Source: Afipia sp. OHSU_II-C1
Lineage (GTDB): Bacteria; Pseudomonadota; Alphaproteobacteria; Rhizobiales; Xanthobacteraceae
Direction of reading: 5' to 3'
DNA length: 64,000 nt
Assembly: GCF_000497575.1 (NCBI RefSeq)
Contig: NZ_APJI01000005.1
Coordinates: 124,001-188,000 of the forward strand
In this document: one piece after another, positions 38,219 to 47,661 of the stretch
Layout of the letters: every line of letters starts with the position of its first letter
Numbering within the stretch: position 1 is the stretch's first letter
Notes under the pieces: generated by a model
Databases searched by the model: none
The model's input: the letters and a program-made list of their open reading frames with translations, nothing else
What the model was told of the DNA's origin: nothing
Program-made: the position numbers and the translations under genes

Positions 38219-38341
38219 ATCCGTTATTCTTGCTAGCCACCGTTAGCCGTAGGAATTTTCTGGCAGCATGGCGGGGATATATGGAGGATCCGGCGGCCCA
38301 GCCGAATGCCTGGCAATCAGACCAGCGGCGCGAGTCGCCTG

Positions 38342-40879
38342 TCAGTGACGTTCGTTATTGAGCAGGCCAACCATCATTCCGTGCATTCTTCGCGCAAGCG
38401 TCGACCATGAATGATCCCGCAGCCACGTATCGGACGCGTTGATCACTTTCATTCGCGATGCCGGATTTTGAAGGAAATCGATCACCCCGTCAGCGATGCT
38501 TGCTGCATCGTTGCCGCGAAGCCGATGGACTGCGTTACCCAGATCTTCGAAAATCCGCACAGGCGTCACTACAACGGGGCGTCTGCTCGAAAGGGCGGTG
38601 CGAGCGGCTGCGCTCGATGCTTCTGTTGTCTCCTGGTACGGCAGCACGACGATATCGCAGTCGGCCAGGAGCCGGACCGATGTTTCCTGAGGCTGAAACT
38701 CCGTATGCCATTCGATCGATGCCGCGATTCCAAGATTCTTCGCAATTTTTCGGCACCGCTCGATTTCCTGGGCCGAGACCGGGTCCGGATACTCCGCCAT
38801 GACAAGGCGAAGAATTGCGTCTGGCCAGACGTTTAGAATCTCCGGCATTGCCTCGATAAGCAGGCTCGTTCCCTTGTGAGGAAAGAAAAATCCATAGCTC
38901 CCGATCAGTGGCTTCTCGAGCTTGCTTCGCATGGCCCTGGGCTCGATGCCCTCCAGGAGTTCCACGCCTTGAGGAAACAGCGTGACATTCTCGGTCAGGC
39001 CCGCGGCCTTCAGCAGGTTCAGATCGTATATAGTATGAACCAGAACGCGATCGGCCGACTTCAGGATGCTTGAGGCGTCCTGAAGATAAGTCCCCCCGGA
39101 ATGCGCGATGTGCTTCACGTTATGCAGCGTCACGACCCGCCGCAGGTTTTTCAGCGCCGGATCTGCAAAGATTTTCTCGACTACGGCCATCGGAACGAAG
39201 GCTGGATGCCACTGGAATACGACGGTATTGGCGCCGGACACCGCGATCTGATCGATGATCCCTTTCGCCGCTCCGAGGTCGCCCAGCTTCCAGGCTGGAA
39301 TGACAGGCTCGCCGTTCCTGGTTTTGCCAGGGGCCGACCGTTCATCGCAGATAATCGTGATCTTGTCGGTATGCTCGCCAAGCGCCTTGACGAGATGCCG
39401 GGAATATTCGGCAATGCCGCATTGAACATCAAAGGTTGAAATCCACGCGATCCTTGTTTCAGAATGAGCTTCGTAACCAAGAAGCTGGCTTGCTATGGTC
39501 TCCAGTCGGCTTGAAAATGATGAGGGATCGAACCAGGGCGAAACCGTTGCCCATTTGTCGGCCTCGTGGCCGTTGCCAGTTTTCCGTCGATTCCTGATTT
39601 CGTTGAACGCTTCACGCAGTTTTCGCCGCAAGTCTGCTGTATTTGGTTCGATCCATGTTGATCCGTTGGTTGCCAGGTGGCTTTCCGATTGGGAAAAACG
39701 ATAGTCGATCAGGCTGGCGTTGGCTTCGTTGATGAAATCCATGTGGCCGCCGTGTCCCGTTACGATGAGCCGCAGCCCCCCAGCCAGAGCTTCCGCAGCC
39801 GGCAGGTTCAAGCCTTCTCCGCGGGTAGGAAGCACGACCACGTCGGCTTGCCCGTAAAGCGCGAGCAGTTCGTCTTCGCTGAGATCGGTGTTGATGAACG
39901 TGATTGGTGCGTCCCGCACCGGTGTCTGGGCTCGCTCCGACAGGATGTTTTCCACCTCGTTGTGAGGATTTGGAAACCCCTTGATCACCAGCCGAACCGG
40001 ATCGGTTGAATCAAATTCCTTTGTGTAGGCGTCAATAAGAATATCGACACCTTTACGCGGGAAGCATGAAGAGACGTGGAGAAAGACAACTTCCAGTTTG
40101 AAATTGTCGACGGATCCAGCGGCCTTTCGTTCGGCAATTTTCCGGAAACGGTCAAATTTTGAAGGATGCTGTACGACGCGGACTGGCAACCTGACGCCCG
40201 AATCGATCAAGGCCTTTTCAACCGTTTTCGTCGGCGCGAGAACGGCGTCATATCCTGCGTTAATCGCCTGAACCATCTCATCCGGAAACAGGCCTTCTTC
40301 CCAAAAGATCAACAGTGCCTTGAGGTCGTATTCTTCTTTCGGGACGAACAGAGGGTAGTGCTGCACGATGGCGACGCGCTGTGTACCCTGTGGAATTTTC
40401 TGTTCGGATGGTTGTGCGGAAAATACCCCGTTGAATTGTCCAACGGTGATCAAGCGAGCGGCGGCACGGCTATGGTCGCTCAAGCTGCGATAGATCGCCC
40501 GGTTGACCTCTGAAAGGCTGTAATTGCCTATTGTATGGCCAATTACATCAAACGTGATGTTCAGCTCCGGGGTAGGGAGGACAGCTGCAACCGGAGCTGC
40601 TTGCGACGGACGGAGTTGAATGCGGACGTTCGACGCCTTTCGTTTGATCCGGCGCAGGGTGGTGTTCAGGAAGCGCAGGGGGCTCGTGATCTTCCAGGAC
40701 AGGCTGCTTTTGAGACGCAGGTTCTCTGCGTAGTACGTATGAGCGAGTTGCTCCCAGAGTCTTGCTACGGTGGCGCGATCTTCAGCTTCTTCGATCTTGA
40801 TGCGAAGCTGGCGCGAAGCAGCTTCCATTTCCTCGATCTGGCGCCGCAGACGCTCCGCTTCAGAACCGCGAATGGACAT
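38342..40879 (-). CDS. Double GT4 glycosyltransferase with N-terminal coiled coil
   Basis: 845 residues. The first 60 form a charged coiled coil followed by the motif SLSWKITSPLRFLN (from 60). A first GT-B domain (about 100-470) has VVFLHVSSCFPRKGVDILID and LPTRGEGLNLPAAEALAGGL with E-x7-E. A second (about 480-840) opens TRIAWISTFDVQCGIAEYSR and includes PLIGSYGFFFPHKGTSLLIE and LPYQETTEASSAAARTALSS, a less typical acidic pair. The gene is likely the first of a minus-strand operon of three GT genes and DUF2304. The region upstream (420 bases) carries its promoter. Confidence 0.85.
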   Translation of the reverse strand: MSIRGSEAERLRRQIEEMEAASRQLRIKIEEAEDRATVARLWEQLAHTYYAENLRLKSSLSWKITSPLRFLNTTLRRIKRKASNVRIQLRPSQAAPVAAVLPTPELNITFDVIGHTIGNYSLSEVNRAIYRSLSDHSRAAARLITVGQFNGVFSAQPSEQKIPQGTQRVAIVQHYPLFVPKEEYDLKALLIFWEEGLFPDEMVQAINAGYDAVLAPTKTVEKALIDSGVRLPVRVVQHPSKFDRFRKIAERKAAGSVDNFKLEVVFLHVSSCFPRKGVDILIDAYTKEFDSTDPVRLVIKGFPNPHNEVENILSERAQTPVRDAPITFINTDLSEDELLALYGQADVVVLPTRGEGLNLPAAEALAGGLRLIVTGHGGHMDFINEANASLIDYRFSQSESHLATNGSTWIEPNTADLRRKLREAFNEIRNRRKTGNGHEADKWATVSPWFDPSSFSSRLETIASQLLGYEAHSETRIAWISTFDVQCGIAEYSRHLVKALGEHTDKITIICDERSAPGKTRNGEPVIPAWKLGDLGAAKGIIDQIAVSGANTVVFQWHPAFVPMAVVEKIFADPALKNLRRVVTLHNVKHIAHSGGTYLQDASSILKSADRVLVHTIYDLNLLKAAGLTENVTLFPQGVELLEGIEPRAMRSKLEKPLIGSYGFFFPHKGTSLLIEAMPEILNVWPDAILRLVMAEYPDPVSAQEIERCRKIAKNLGIAASIEWHTEFQPQETSVRLLADCDIVVLPYQETTEASSAAARTALSSRRPVVVTPVRIFEDLGNAVHRLRGNDAASIADGVIDFLQNPASRMKVINASDTWLRDHSWSTLARRMHGMMVGLLNNERH

Positions 40880-41299
40880 TTTTCCCCAAAACGTAATCGT
40901 CTTTACGAAGCTTCCTTGAACTCTTGAATAGGCGAAAGCGGGGTTGAATTAAACCTCCCTCCGTCCGGGAAATTCTTCATATTGTGACGGTTTGAAACCC
41001 ATGAATTTAATGAGCTGGCCCGCGCAGCCGGACCGCAAGGTGCTCTTTCAGCGCGATTTGCGGAATGCCGTTTGATTCGAGAAGAATTCTCTATTTTCTG
41101 GCTATGAGCGGTGCCGGACGGACGCATTGCCCACTCAACCGTAAACGCGCAAAAGTACTGATCTTCGCGGGGAGATTGTTTATACAGGGGGAGTCGTTTG
41201 GGGTAGCCTTAGGGGCTTCTAAAATTGTTAGCGTTTTCAATGGGTTTTACCCATTTGGAAGTGTGATGAACGTGTTGAACTGAGTGAAAGTCGAACTTG
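40880..41299. other. Divergent intergenic region with a palindrome
   Basis: 420 bases between the double-GT gene and gmd, AT-rich and without a supported gene. AATGGG (41239-41244) and CCCATT (41250-41255) form a perfect 6-base inverted repeat with a 5-base spacer, 45 bases before gmd; it could be an operator for either operon. No clear -35/-10 pair could be fixed by eye. Confidence 0.4.
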
Positions 41300-42388
41300 A
41301 TGAAAAAGACGGCACTAATAACCGGCGTTACCGGCCAGGACGGGGCCTACCTTGCGGAGCTGCTGTTATCCAAGGGTTATTCGGTGCACGGTATCAAGCG
41401 GCGCACGTCGCTCTTCAACACTGATCGTATTGATCATCTATACCATGATCCGCACGACAAGGGTTACGACCTGACCCTCCATCATGGTGACCTGACCGAC
41501 TCATCAAGCCTCATTCGTATCGTTCAGGAGGTTCAGCCCGACGAGATCTACAATCTCGCAGCGCAGAGCCACGTTGCGGTATCTTTCGAGGAGCCGGAAT
41601 ACACAGCGAATTCCGATGCTCTAGGCCCGCTTCGCATTCTGGAGGCGATCCGCATTCTCGGGCTTGAGAAGAAGACGCGGTTTTATCAGGCGTCGACCTC
41701 AGAACTGTATGGGCTTGTTCAGGAAATCCCGCAGAAAGAAAGCACACCCTTCTATCCACGGTCGCCCTATGCGGTCGCAAAGTTGTATGCTTACTGGATT
41801 ACGGTGAATTATCGCGAGGCCTACGGGTTGTTTGCGTGCAACGGCATTCTGTTCAATCACGAATCGCCAATCCGCGGCGAAACATTCGTTACGCGGAAAA
41901 TCACGCGCGCGCTGGCGCGTATCAAACTCGGTCTTCAGGAGAAGGTTTATCTAGGAAACCTGAACGCCCTTCGAGATTGGGGGCATGCGCGTGATTATGT
42001 GGAGATGCAGTGGCTGATGTTGCAACAAGACGTGCCGGAGGATTACGTCATAGCAACGGGCGAGCAGCATTCAGTTCGTGAGTTCCTCGAAATCGCGGCG
42101 AAGGAGGTTGGCATCACGGTCCGCTGGGAAGGAGAGGGCGTCGACGAAAAAGGATACGATACGTCCACCGGACGATGTATCGTTGAAGTCGATCCGCGTT
42201 ACTTTCGGCCCGCTGAGGTGGAGACGTTGTTGGGAGATCCTGCAAAGGCGTACCGCCAACTCGGATGGTCACCAAAGACATCCTTCGTCGAATTAGTGAC
42301 GGAGATGATGAGAGAAGATTTGAAGGTTGCTCAGCGAGATGAGCTCGTGAAGCAGCATGGCTTTAAACATTTTAATTATAACGAATAG
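41300..42388 (+). CDS. gmd: GDP-mannose 4,6-dehydratase
   Basis: Converts GDP-D-mannose to GDP-4-keto-6-deoxymannose, the precursor of GDP-D-rhamnose, GDP-fucose and GDP-perosamine. 362 residues. [19 protein letters not shown] binds [21 protein letters not shown] carries the catalytic Thr and Glu, [20 protein letters not shown] the Tyr-x3-Lys, and [16 protein letters not shown] and [18 protein letters not shown] are typical. The ATG at 41300 is preferred to a TTG directly upstream. It leads a plus-strand operon containing a second Gmd-like gene, a GT4 gene and the ABC exporter. Confidence 0.95.
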   Translation: MKKTALITGVTGQDGAYLAELLLSKGYSVHGIKRRTSLFNTDRIDHLYHDPHDKGYDLTLHHGDLTDSSSLIRIVQEVQPDEIYNLAAQSHVAVSFEEPEYTANSDALGPLRILEAIRILGLEKKTRFYQASTSELYGLVQEIPQKESTPFYPRSPYAVAKLYAYWITVNYREAYGLFACNGILFNHESPIRGETFVTRKITRALARIKLGLQEKVYLGNLNALRDWGHARDYVEMQWLMLQQDVPEDYVIATGEQHSVREFLEIAAKEVGITVRWEGEGVDEKGYDTSTGRCIVEVDPRYFRPAEVETLLGDPAKAYRQLGWSPKTSFVELVTEMMREDLKVAQRDELVKQHGFKHFNYNE

Positions 42389-42489
42389 GAAATGCATCGC
42401 CAGCCGCTGCTCCATGCGCAGATCTCTCAAAGAAGAACTTCTTGGGTCGGAAGATTTTCTTATGTTTTGATTGAGGTTGCTGCCGCTAT

Positions 42490-43560
42490 ATGTCGGTCTG
42501 GAATATGGGGATGCCGTTGAGAAGAAAAGTACTAGTGACCGGGGCATCCGGTCAGGACGGTTATTACCTCATCGATTTGCTCCAGAAGCAGGGGTGCATC
42601 GTTCATGCCCAGTCGCGCCGTCAGACACATCCGAACAGCCATCTGAGTGGAACGTACTGGCACGTCGGCGATCCTACGGACGGCGACTTTCTCGACTCGC
42701 TGATTGCAGGCGTTATGCCTGACGAGATCTACAATCTCGCGGCGATCTCCCGGCCGGTCTTGAGTTGGGGATTGCCGCGGGAGACGGCCGAGGTGAATGC
42801 ATTTTTGCCTCAGCAGATTTGCGAACTGCTGCTCAAGCACAAACCTGGCTGTCGGTTCTTCCAGGCTTCGTCATCCGAGATTTTTGGAGACAGTGCCGAT
42901 CGTGTTCAAAACGAGCAGACGCCGTGCGTTCCGAAATCTCCATACGGCGCTGCAAAGCTCTATGCCCATCGCATCATTGGGGCCTATCGGACGCAGTACG
43001 GTCTTCACGCGTCGACGGGAATCCTGTTCAACCACGAAAGCCCGCAGCGTCCTCTTTCGTTCGTGTCGCAGAAGATTGCCTATGCGGCGGCTGCGATCTC
43101 TCTCGGTTTGTCCCATACACCCGAAACCGACGAGCGTGGTCGGCCGATATTGCGCGACGGGAAAATTGCGTTGGGCGATCTGAGCGTTCGGCGCGATTTC
43201 GGCTTTGCGGGTGACTATGTGGAAGCGATGCGGTTGATCGTCCAGCATCATGCGGCGGATGACTACGTTATCGGCACCGGTGAAGACCATTCGATTGAGG
43301 AATTTTGCAACGAAGCGTTCAACCTGGTCGGCCGCAAATGGACGGACCATGTCAACGTCGATCCAGGTTTGCTTCGAAAGGTCGACAGCCACTATACGCG
43401 CGCAAACGCCGCCAAGATCCGTTCTGTGCTGAACTGGCAGCCAAAAGTCGGCTTTCGTGAACTCGTTTCCATAATGGTCAAGGCGCAGATCGATTCCATT
43501 CAGAGCAACGTACCATTGAGCGGAGAGCCCGATAACGGCCGCCGTAGCGTGGAATGTTGA
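42490..43560 (+). CDS. Second GDP-mannose 4,6-dehydratase-like protein
   Basis: 356 residues, clearly homologous to Gmd: VLVTGASGQDGYYLIDLLQ, FFQASSSEIFGD, SPYGAAKLYAHRIIGAYRTQ, NHESPQRPLSFVSQKIA and DLSVRRDFGFAGDYVEAM. The Ser-Ser-Glu and Tyr-x3-Lys groups are kept, so it could be a dehydratase, yet it could also be a 4-reductase (giving GDP-D-rhamnose) or a bifunctional form. Several ATG codons (42490, 42505, 42511) could start it. It lies 101 bases after gmd and ends overlapping the GT4 gene, so all are in one operon. Confidence 0.78.
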   Translation: MSVWNMGMPLRRKVLVTGASGQDGYYLIDLLQKQGCIVHAQSRRQTHPNSHLSGTYWHVGDPTDGDFLDSLIAGVMPDEIYNLAAISRPVLSWGLPRETAEVNAFLPQQICELLLKHKPGCRFFQASSSEIFGDSADRVQNEQTPCVPKSPYGAAKLYAHRIIGAYRTQYGLHASTGILFNHESPQRPLSFVSQKIAYAAAAISLGLSHTPETDERGRPILRDGKIALGDLSVRRDFGFAGDYVEAMRLIVQHHAADDYVIGTGEDHSIEEFCNEAFNLVGRKWTDHVNVDPGLLRKVDSHYTRANAAKIRSVLNWQPKVGFRELVSIMVKAQIDSIQSNVPLSGEPDNGRRSVEC

Positions 43561-44693
43561 TGCGGGTTTTACACGCTTACAAAGTTTATCTTCCGGGCGT
43601 TTATGGCGGGATTCCCTCTGTCATAGCGATGCTGGCAAGACTATCGCAGTCGGGATTTGCGACGGAAATCCTTGTTGCGCGCGAATGCGGCTTCGCAAGC
43701 AGATACAATTTTGAAGGTGTTGACGTCGAGGCTGTCTCATCCATCGGGATGGCGATGTCGACCCCGCTTGCACCCGCTTTCCCGTTCAGATTCGCGAGGC
43801 GGGCGAGGGCCTCCGACATTGTCGTTCATCACGCTCCCTTTCCGTTGACGGATCTGGGGATATTGCTGATGCCGAAAGAGCCGGCTCTTATCGTTCATTG
43901 GCATGCGGAGGTGATCGGTCGTCTTCGGCTGATGCGATTGCTGACGCCGTTCATCCGGAACTCGCTCAAGCGCGCGGACGTGATTGTTGTTTCCGATCAG
44001 GCCATCGTCGAAAAATCTCCCTTCCTGAAGGATTTTGCCGACAAGTGCGTCGTTGTTCCTTATGGATGCGATGTGACGTACTGGGGCGAGCTCAGTTCAT
44101 CGCAGCGCGAAGCCGTCGACAATTTGCAGAAGCAGCATCCGAGACTTGTGGTCGCGGTCGGCAGGCTTGTCAGTTACAAGGGATATGAAGTCTTTCTGCG
44201 GGCCATGCAGGATGTCGATGCCTACGCGGTTATTATTGGAGAGGGGCAGCTCAAGGCCGAGCTCAACAATCTTGCCGCGGAACTTGGTATCCTTGACCGG
44301 GTCAAATTCGTGGGCGTTCTGGAGCCCCATGAAGTGAAGCAATACATCCATGCCGCCAAAGTGCTGGCGTTCCCGTCGGTCACGGAAGCGGAAGCTTTTG
44401 GGATTGTTCAACTGGAAGCGATGTCGGCCGGCAAGCCTGTTGTGAACACGGATCTTGCGACGGCGGTGCCGAATGTGGCTCGGGACGGCAAGGAGGGGCT
44501 GACAGTTCCACCCAGTCAACCGGTCGAATTCGCGGGAGCGCTCCGCCGGTTGCTGGATCAGCCTGATTTCGCCGCCAGACTGGGCGCCGCGGGTAAGGAG
44601 CGCGCCTATGCTGAATTCAGCCAGCCGCTGTTTTTGTCTCGGATGCAAGACGTCTATAAAAAGGCCGTGCAACGGCGCCGATCGACTCGGTGA
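43554..44693 (+). CDS. GT4-type glycosyltransferase (mannosyl/rhamnosyl-type)
   Basis: 379 residues, GT-B fold. The N-terminus RVLHAYKVYLPGVYGGIPSV is the G-G acceptor loop; KCVVVPYGCDVTYW, LVVAVGRLVSYKGYEVFLRA and TEAEAFGIVQLEAMSAGKPV (E-x7-E region) form the donor domain. It resembles WbdC/WbaZ-like enzymes that start mannan or rhamnan chains, which fits a GDP-sugar donor made by the two upstream genes. The start may be the ATG at 43554 or that at 43560 (TGATG junction with the preceding stop). Confidence 0.85.
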   Translation: MLMRVLHAYKVYLPGVYGGIPSVIAMLARLSQSGFATEILVARECGFASRYNFEGVDVEAVSSIGMAMSTPLAPAFPFRFARRARASDIVVHHAPFPLTDLGILLMPKEPALIVHWHAEVIGRLRLMRLLTPFIRNSLKRADVIVVSDQAIVEKSPFLKDFADKCVVVPYGCDVTYWGELSSSQREAVDNLQKQHPRLVVAVGRLVSYKGYEVFLRAMQDVDAYAVIIGEGQLKAELNNLAAELGILDRVKFVGVLEPHEVKQYIHAAKVLAFPSVTEAEAFGIVQLEAMSAGKPVVNTDLATAVPNVARDGKEGLTVPPSQPVEFAGALRRLLDQPDFAARLGAAGKERAYAEFSQPLFLSRMQDVYKKAVQRRRSTR

Positions 44694-44696
44694 GCA

Positions 44697-45548
44697 ATGG
44701 CTGATGGCGTTCCAGGAACGAGTGAATATCCGATGCTGATGGCTGGGCGGAGACAGATGCGCAACCAGGCGCAAATGGCGCTGCAGGACGCCATTGATGG
44801 CCTGTCTCTGTGGGCTCTCTGGGGCAAGCTCGGCTGGAACGATATCCTGCAGCGCTATCGTCGTTCGCTGCTTGGGCCGCTTTGGCTCACCGCAAGCATG
44901 GCGATCATGGTCATATCTCTGGGACTGGTTTATTCGAAGATATTCAAGACGGAACTGCGTGACTTTATGCCATTCCTCTGCGTCGGGTTGCTGATCTGGG
45001 GGTACATCAGCGCAATCCTGTCCGCTGCCGGGACACTGTTCACGGGGGCGGAATCTTACATCAAGCAGATCCGTTTGCCGTACTCGGTCTATGTGCTCCG
45101 CTTCATGTGGAGCAACGTCATCATCTTCGCGCATAATTTTGTCATCTACTTCGGAATCCTCATCTACTTCCAGATTTGGCCCGGTAGTGTGGCGCTCTAC
45201 GCGATTCCAGGCTTTCTGCTGGTGACGCTCAATGGTGCGCTTGCAAGTATGTATCTCGGCATGATGTCGGCGCGCTTCCGCGACATCCCCCAGATTATTG
45301 CAAGCTTCATCCAGATCGCTTTCTTCGTGACGCCGATCATGTGGAAGCCGGAGTTGCTCGGCGAACATGCCAGCATTATGGATTTCAACCCGTTCTTTCA
45401 CCTTATCGAGATTACGCGCGGACCATTGCTGGGACAAATGCCGTCGGTAGTAAATTATCTCGCGGTGGCCGTTATCACACTGTTGAACGCAATTTTCGCG
45501 ATTGCGTTTTTCATTCGCTTCCGCGCTCGTATTTCGTACTGGGTGTAG
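44697..45548 (+). CDS. wzm: Polysaccharide ABC transporter permease (Wzm-type)
   Basis: Membrane half of an ABC-2 polysaccharide exporter. 283 residues with six membrane segments: LWLTASMAIMVISLGLVY, FLCVGLLIWGYISAILSA, LRFMWSNVIIFAHNFVIYFG, IPGFLLVTLNGALASMYLGM, IQIAFFVTPIMWKP and YLAVAVITLLNAIFAIAFFI. The cytoplasmic WNDILQRYRRSLLGPLWLTA start and RFRDIPQIIASFIQIAFFVT are standard. Three bases separate it from the GT4 gene and it is followed by its ATPase. Confidence 0.88.
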   Translation: MADGVPGTSEYPMLMAGRRQMRNQAQMALQDAIDGLSLWALWGKLGWNDILQRYRRSLLGPLWLTASMAIMVISLGLVYSKIFKTELRDFMPFLCVGLLIWGYISAILSAAGTLFTGAESYIKQIRLPYSVYVLRFMWSNVIIFAHNFVIYFGILIYFQIWPGSVALYAIPGFLLVTLNGALASMYLGMMSARFRDIPQIIASFIQIAFFVTPIMWKPELLGEHASIMDFNPFFHLIEITRGPLLGQMPSVVNYLAVAVITLLNAIFAIAFFIRFRARISYWV

Positions 45549-45551
45549 GCG

Positions 45552-46331
45552 ATGTTGCAATCACACGATATCGGCGGCCCGCAGACGCTCCTTCGTCTCG
45601 ACAACGTGAATGTATCGTTCCCCGTGTATCACGGCGGATCGCGCTCACTGAAAAAGGCGATCCTCTCACGCAGTTCGGCCGGGCGCATTGCCCGCGATGC
45701 GAACGACCGGATCACCATCGACGCATTGCGTGATGTATCTCTGTCATTGGACAAGGGCGACCGGCTCGCCCTGATCGGTGCGAACGGGGCAGGAAAGACA
45801 ACGCTGTTGCGGGTCATGGCGGGAATCTACGAGCCGTTTGCGGGCACCGTGCAAATCCATGGTCGGATTTCGCCGATGTTCGATATCGGACTTGGTATCG
45901 ATAGCGATCTCAGCGGTTATGACAACATCCGGATTCGTGGCCTCTTGCTCGGCCTATCGGCGAAGCAGATTGATCGCATACTGCCTGAGATCGTCGAATT
46001 TACCGAACTTGGCGACTATCTCGATATGCCTGTGCGAACCTATTCGTCGGGTATGATCCTGCGACTGACGTTTGCGGTGGCAACGTGCTACGAGCCGGAA
46101 ATCCTTTTGATGGACGAATGGATTTCAGCGGGCGACGCTCATTTCATGACGAAGGCTCGGGATCGCATCGATTCCTTCGTCAAGAAGGCGAGTGTTCTGG
46201 TGCTTGCGTCGCATAATCTGGATGTCTGTCGCCGGTGGTGCAACAAGGGGGTCTGGATGGACAGGGGGAGCGTGAGAGCGTTCGGTCCGGTCGAGGAGGT
46301 TGTCGCGCAGTATCACGCCCATGAATACTGA
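45552..46331 (+). CDS. wzt: Polysaccharide ABC transporter ATP-binding protein (Wzt-type, short form)
   Basis: ATPase that drives the Wzm exporter. 259 residues. Walker A GANGAGKTT at 76-84, the polysaccharide-transporter sequence FDIGLGIDSDLSGYDNIRIR, the signature YSSGMILRL, Walker B ILLMDEWISAGD and the switch His in LVLASHNLD are present. It ends right after the nucleotide-binding domain, so it has no C-terminal carbohydrate-binding domain such as those of E. coli O8/O9a Wzt; export should not need recognition of a modified chain end. Confidence 0.9.
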   Translation: MLQSHDIGGPQTLLRLDNVNVSFPVYHGGSRSLKKAILSRSSAGRIARDANDRITIDALRDVSLSLDKGDRLALIGANGAGKTTLLRVMAGIYEPFAGTVQIHGRISPMFDIGLGIDSDLSGYDNIRIRGLLLGLSAKQIDRILPEIVEFTELGDYLDMPVRTYSSGMILRLTFAVATCYEPEILLMDEWISAGDAHFMTKARDRIDSFVKKASVLVLASHNLDVCRRWCNKGVWMDRGSVRAFGPVEEVVAQYHAHEY

Positions 46332-46414
46332 TTGTGAATGGATCGCGGCCGAATCACGGACACGCAGTAAACGCACGGAAGCCGATACTATGCTGAATAA
46401 CCCCCAATGATCGC

Positions 46415-47632
46415 GTGAGACCAGTCTCCGAAATGCTCGTCGGTTTTGAATCCAGCATCCTGAGTGGCCCGATGACCGGGGTTGCGAACTATACGTTCAA
46501 TATCGTGCGCTGCGCATTGGAGCTGGATCCCGAAGTTGGCTTTTCAGGATTCCAGGGGCGGGATTGGCGCAGATTCGATCTTGGAGCCGCCCAGGAGATC
46601 GCTCAACGCAAGCAAACTGATTCCGATGGGCGCTTGAGCGCATACGCGCGCGTCAGGCGCCGCATGCGCGACCGTGCCGCACAGATTCCTGGTCTGCGCG
46701 GAGCCGCGGCGATTTATCGCGAGACACGGCGAAAGAAATTCGTGTCCTCGGTCCACAGCCAGTCGCTCGATCTGTTTCATGCTTTCAATTTCCGGCCGTT
46801 GACCGATCCGGGCATTCCCGTTCTGCCGGTAATTTATGATCTCTCGACGTTTCGGCATCCGGAATTTCATCCGGGAGACCGCGTGAGGTGGCTGGAGCCG
46901 CTGCGGCAGACGATCGAGCGCGCACCTTTGGTGCAGACCATTTCGGATTTCAGCCGACGGGAAATTGCCAGCCTGTTCGGCTATCCGATGGCGCAGATAC
47001 TTGTCGTGCCGCCGGCCGCGGCCCCGTTGTTTGCGCCGCTCGGTGAAACAACAACCCAGCCGGGACTTGATGCGTTGGGTCTTAAGTACGGCCAATTCTT
47101 TCTTGTTGTTGGGACGCACGAGCCGCGCAAAAACATTCGGACTGTGATTCAGGCCTATTCGCGGTTGACTCCGTCGGAGCGCGCGCGGTGTCCGCTTGTG
47201 CTCGCGGGTGGACGAGGCTGGGGCAATCTCGATCTGCCTGAACAAACGGAGACGCTGGTCAGAGATGGATCGGTCCGGTTCGTGCACGATGTGACCGATC
47301 CACAATTGCGAAATCTCTACGAGGGCGCGCGCTTGCTGCTCGCGCCGTCACTCTATGAGGGTTTCGGAATGCCTGTCGTCGAAGCGCTGGCGTGTGGAAC
47401 GCCTGTCGCGTACAGCGCCGACACGGCGATGGAAGAAATCTCAGGAGATACCGGCTCGCGGGTTGGCGCACTCGATGTCGATGGATGGACCGGCGTGCTC
47501 AGGAATGCGCTCAACAGCACCGATCATGCTGATCCTGCGCGCCGCACTGAGCGGATTGCTCGCGCGCAAGAGTTTGACTGGCGGCGGAGTGCCGGACTGG
47601 TTCTCGATGCCTATCGGCGCATTTTGAACTGA
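46415..47632 (+). CDS. GT4-type glycosyltransferase
   Basis: 405 residues. The start of the acceptor domain GFESSILSGPMTGVANYTFN and VLPVIYDLSTFRHPEFH resemble mannosyltransferases WbdA/WbdB and related enzymes; FLVVGTHEPRKNIRTVIQAY is the donor-domain entry and LYEGFGMPVVEALACGTPVA holds the E-x7-E motif. The predicted start is GTG 46415; an ATG at 46433 is possible. It is last in the gmd-wzm-wzt transcript, after an 83-base gap, and converges with the GT39 gene. Confidence 0.85.
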   Translation: MRPVSEMLVGFESSILSGPMTGVANYTFNIVRCALELDPEVGFSGFQGRDWRRFDLGAAQEIAQRKQTDSDGRLSAYARVRRRMRDRAAQIPGLRGAAAIYRETRRKKFVSSVHSQSLDLFHAFNFRPLTDPGIPVLPVIYDLSTFRHPEFHPGDRVRWLEPLRQTIERAPLVQTISDFSRREIASLFGYPMAQILVVPPAAAPLFAPLGETTTQPGLDALGLKYGQFFLVVGTHEPRKNIRTVIQAYSRLTPSERARCPLVLAGGRGWGNLDLPEQTETLVRDGSVRFVHDVTDPQLRNLYEGARLLLAPSLYEGFGMPVVEALACGTPVAYSADTAMEEISGDTGSRVGALDVDGWTGVLRNALNSTDHADPARRTERIARAQEFDWRRSAGLVLDAYRRILN

Positions 47633-47661
47633 TTTCTCGGTTCGGCGACAATCAGCCAGAG

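Noticed and set aside
44097-45560. 487-codon open frame antisense to GT4 and wzm
   Set aside because: Covers intact genes on the plus strand and is rich in Gln, His and Arg as expected of a shadow frame.
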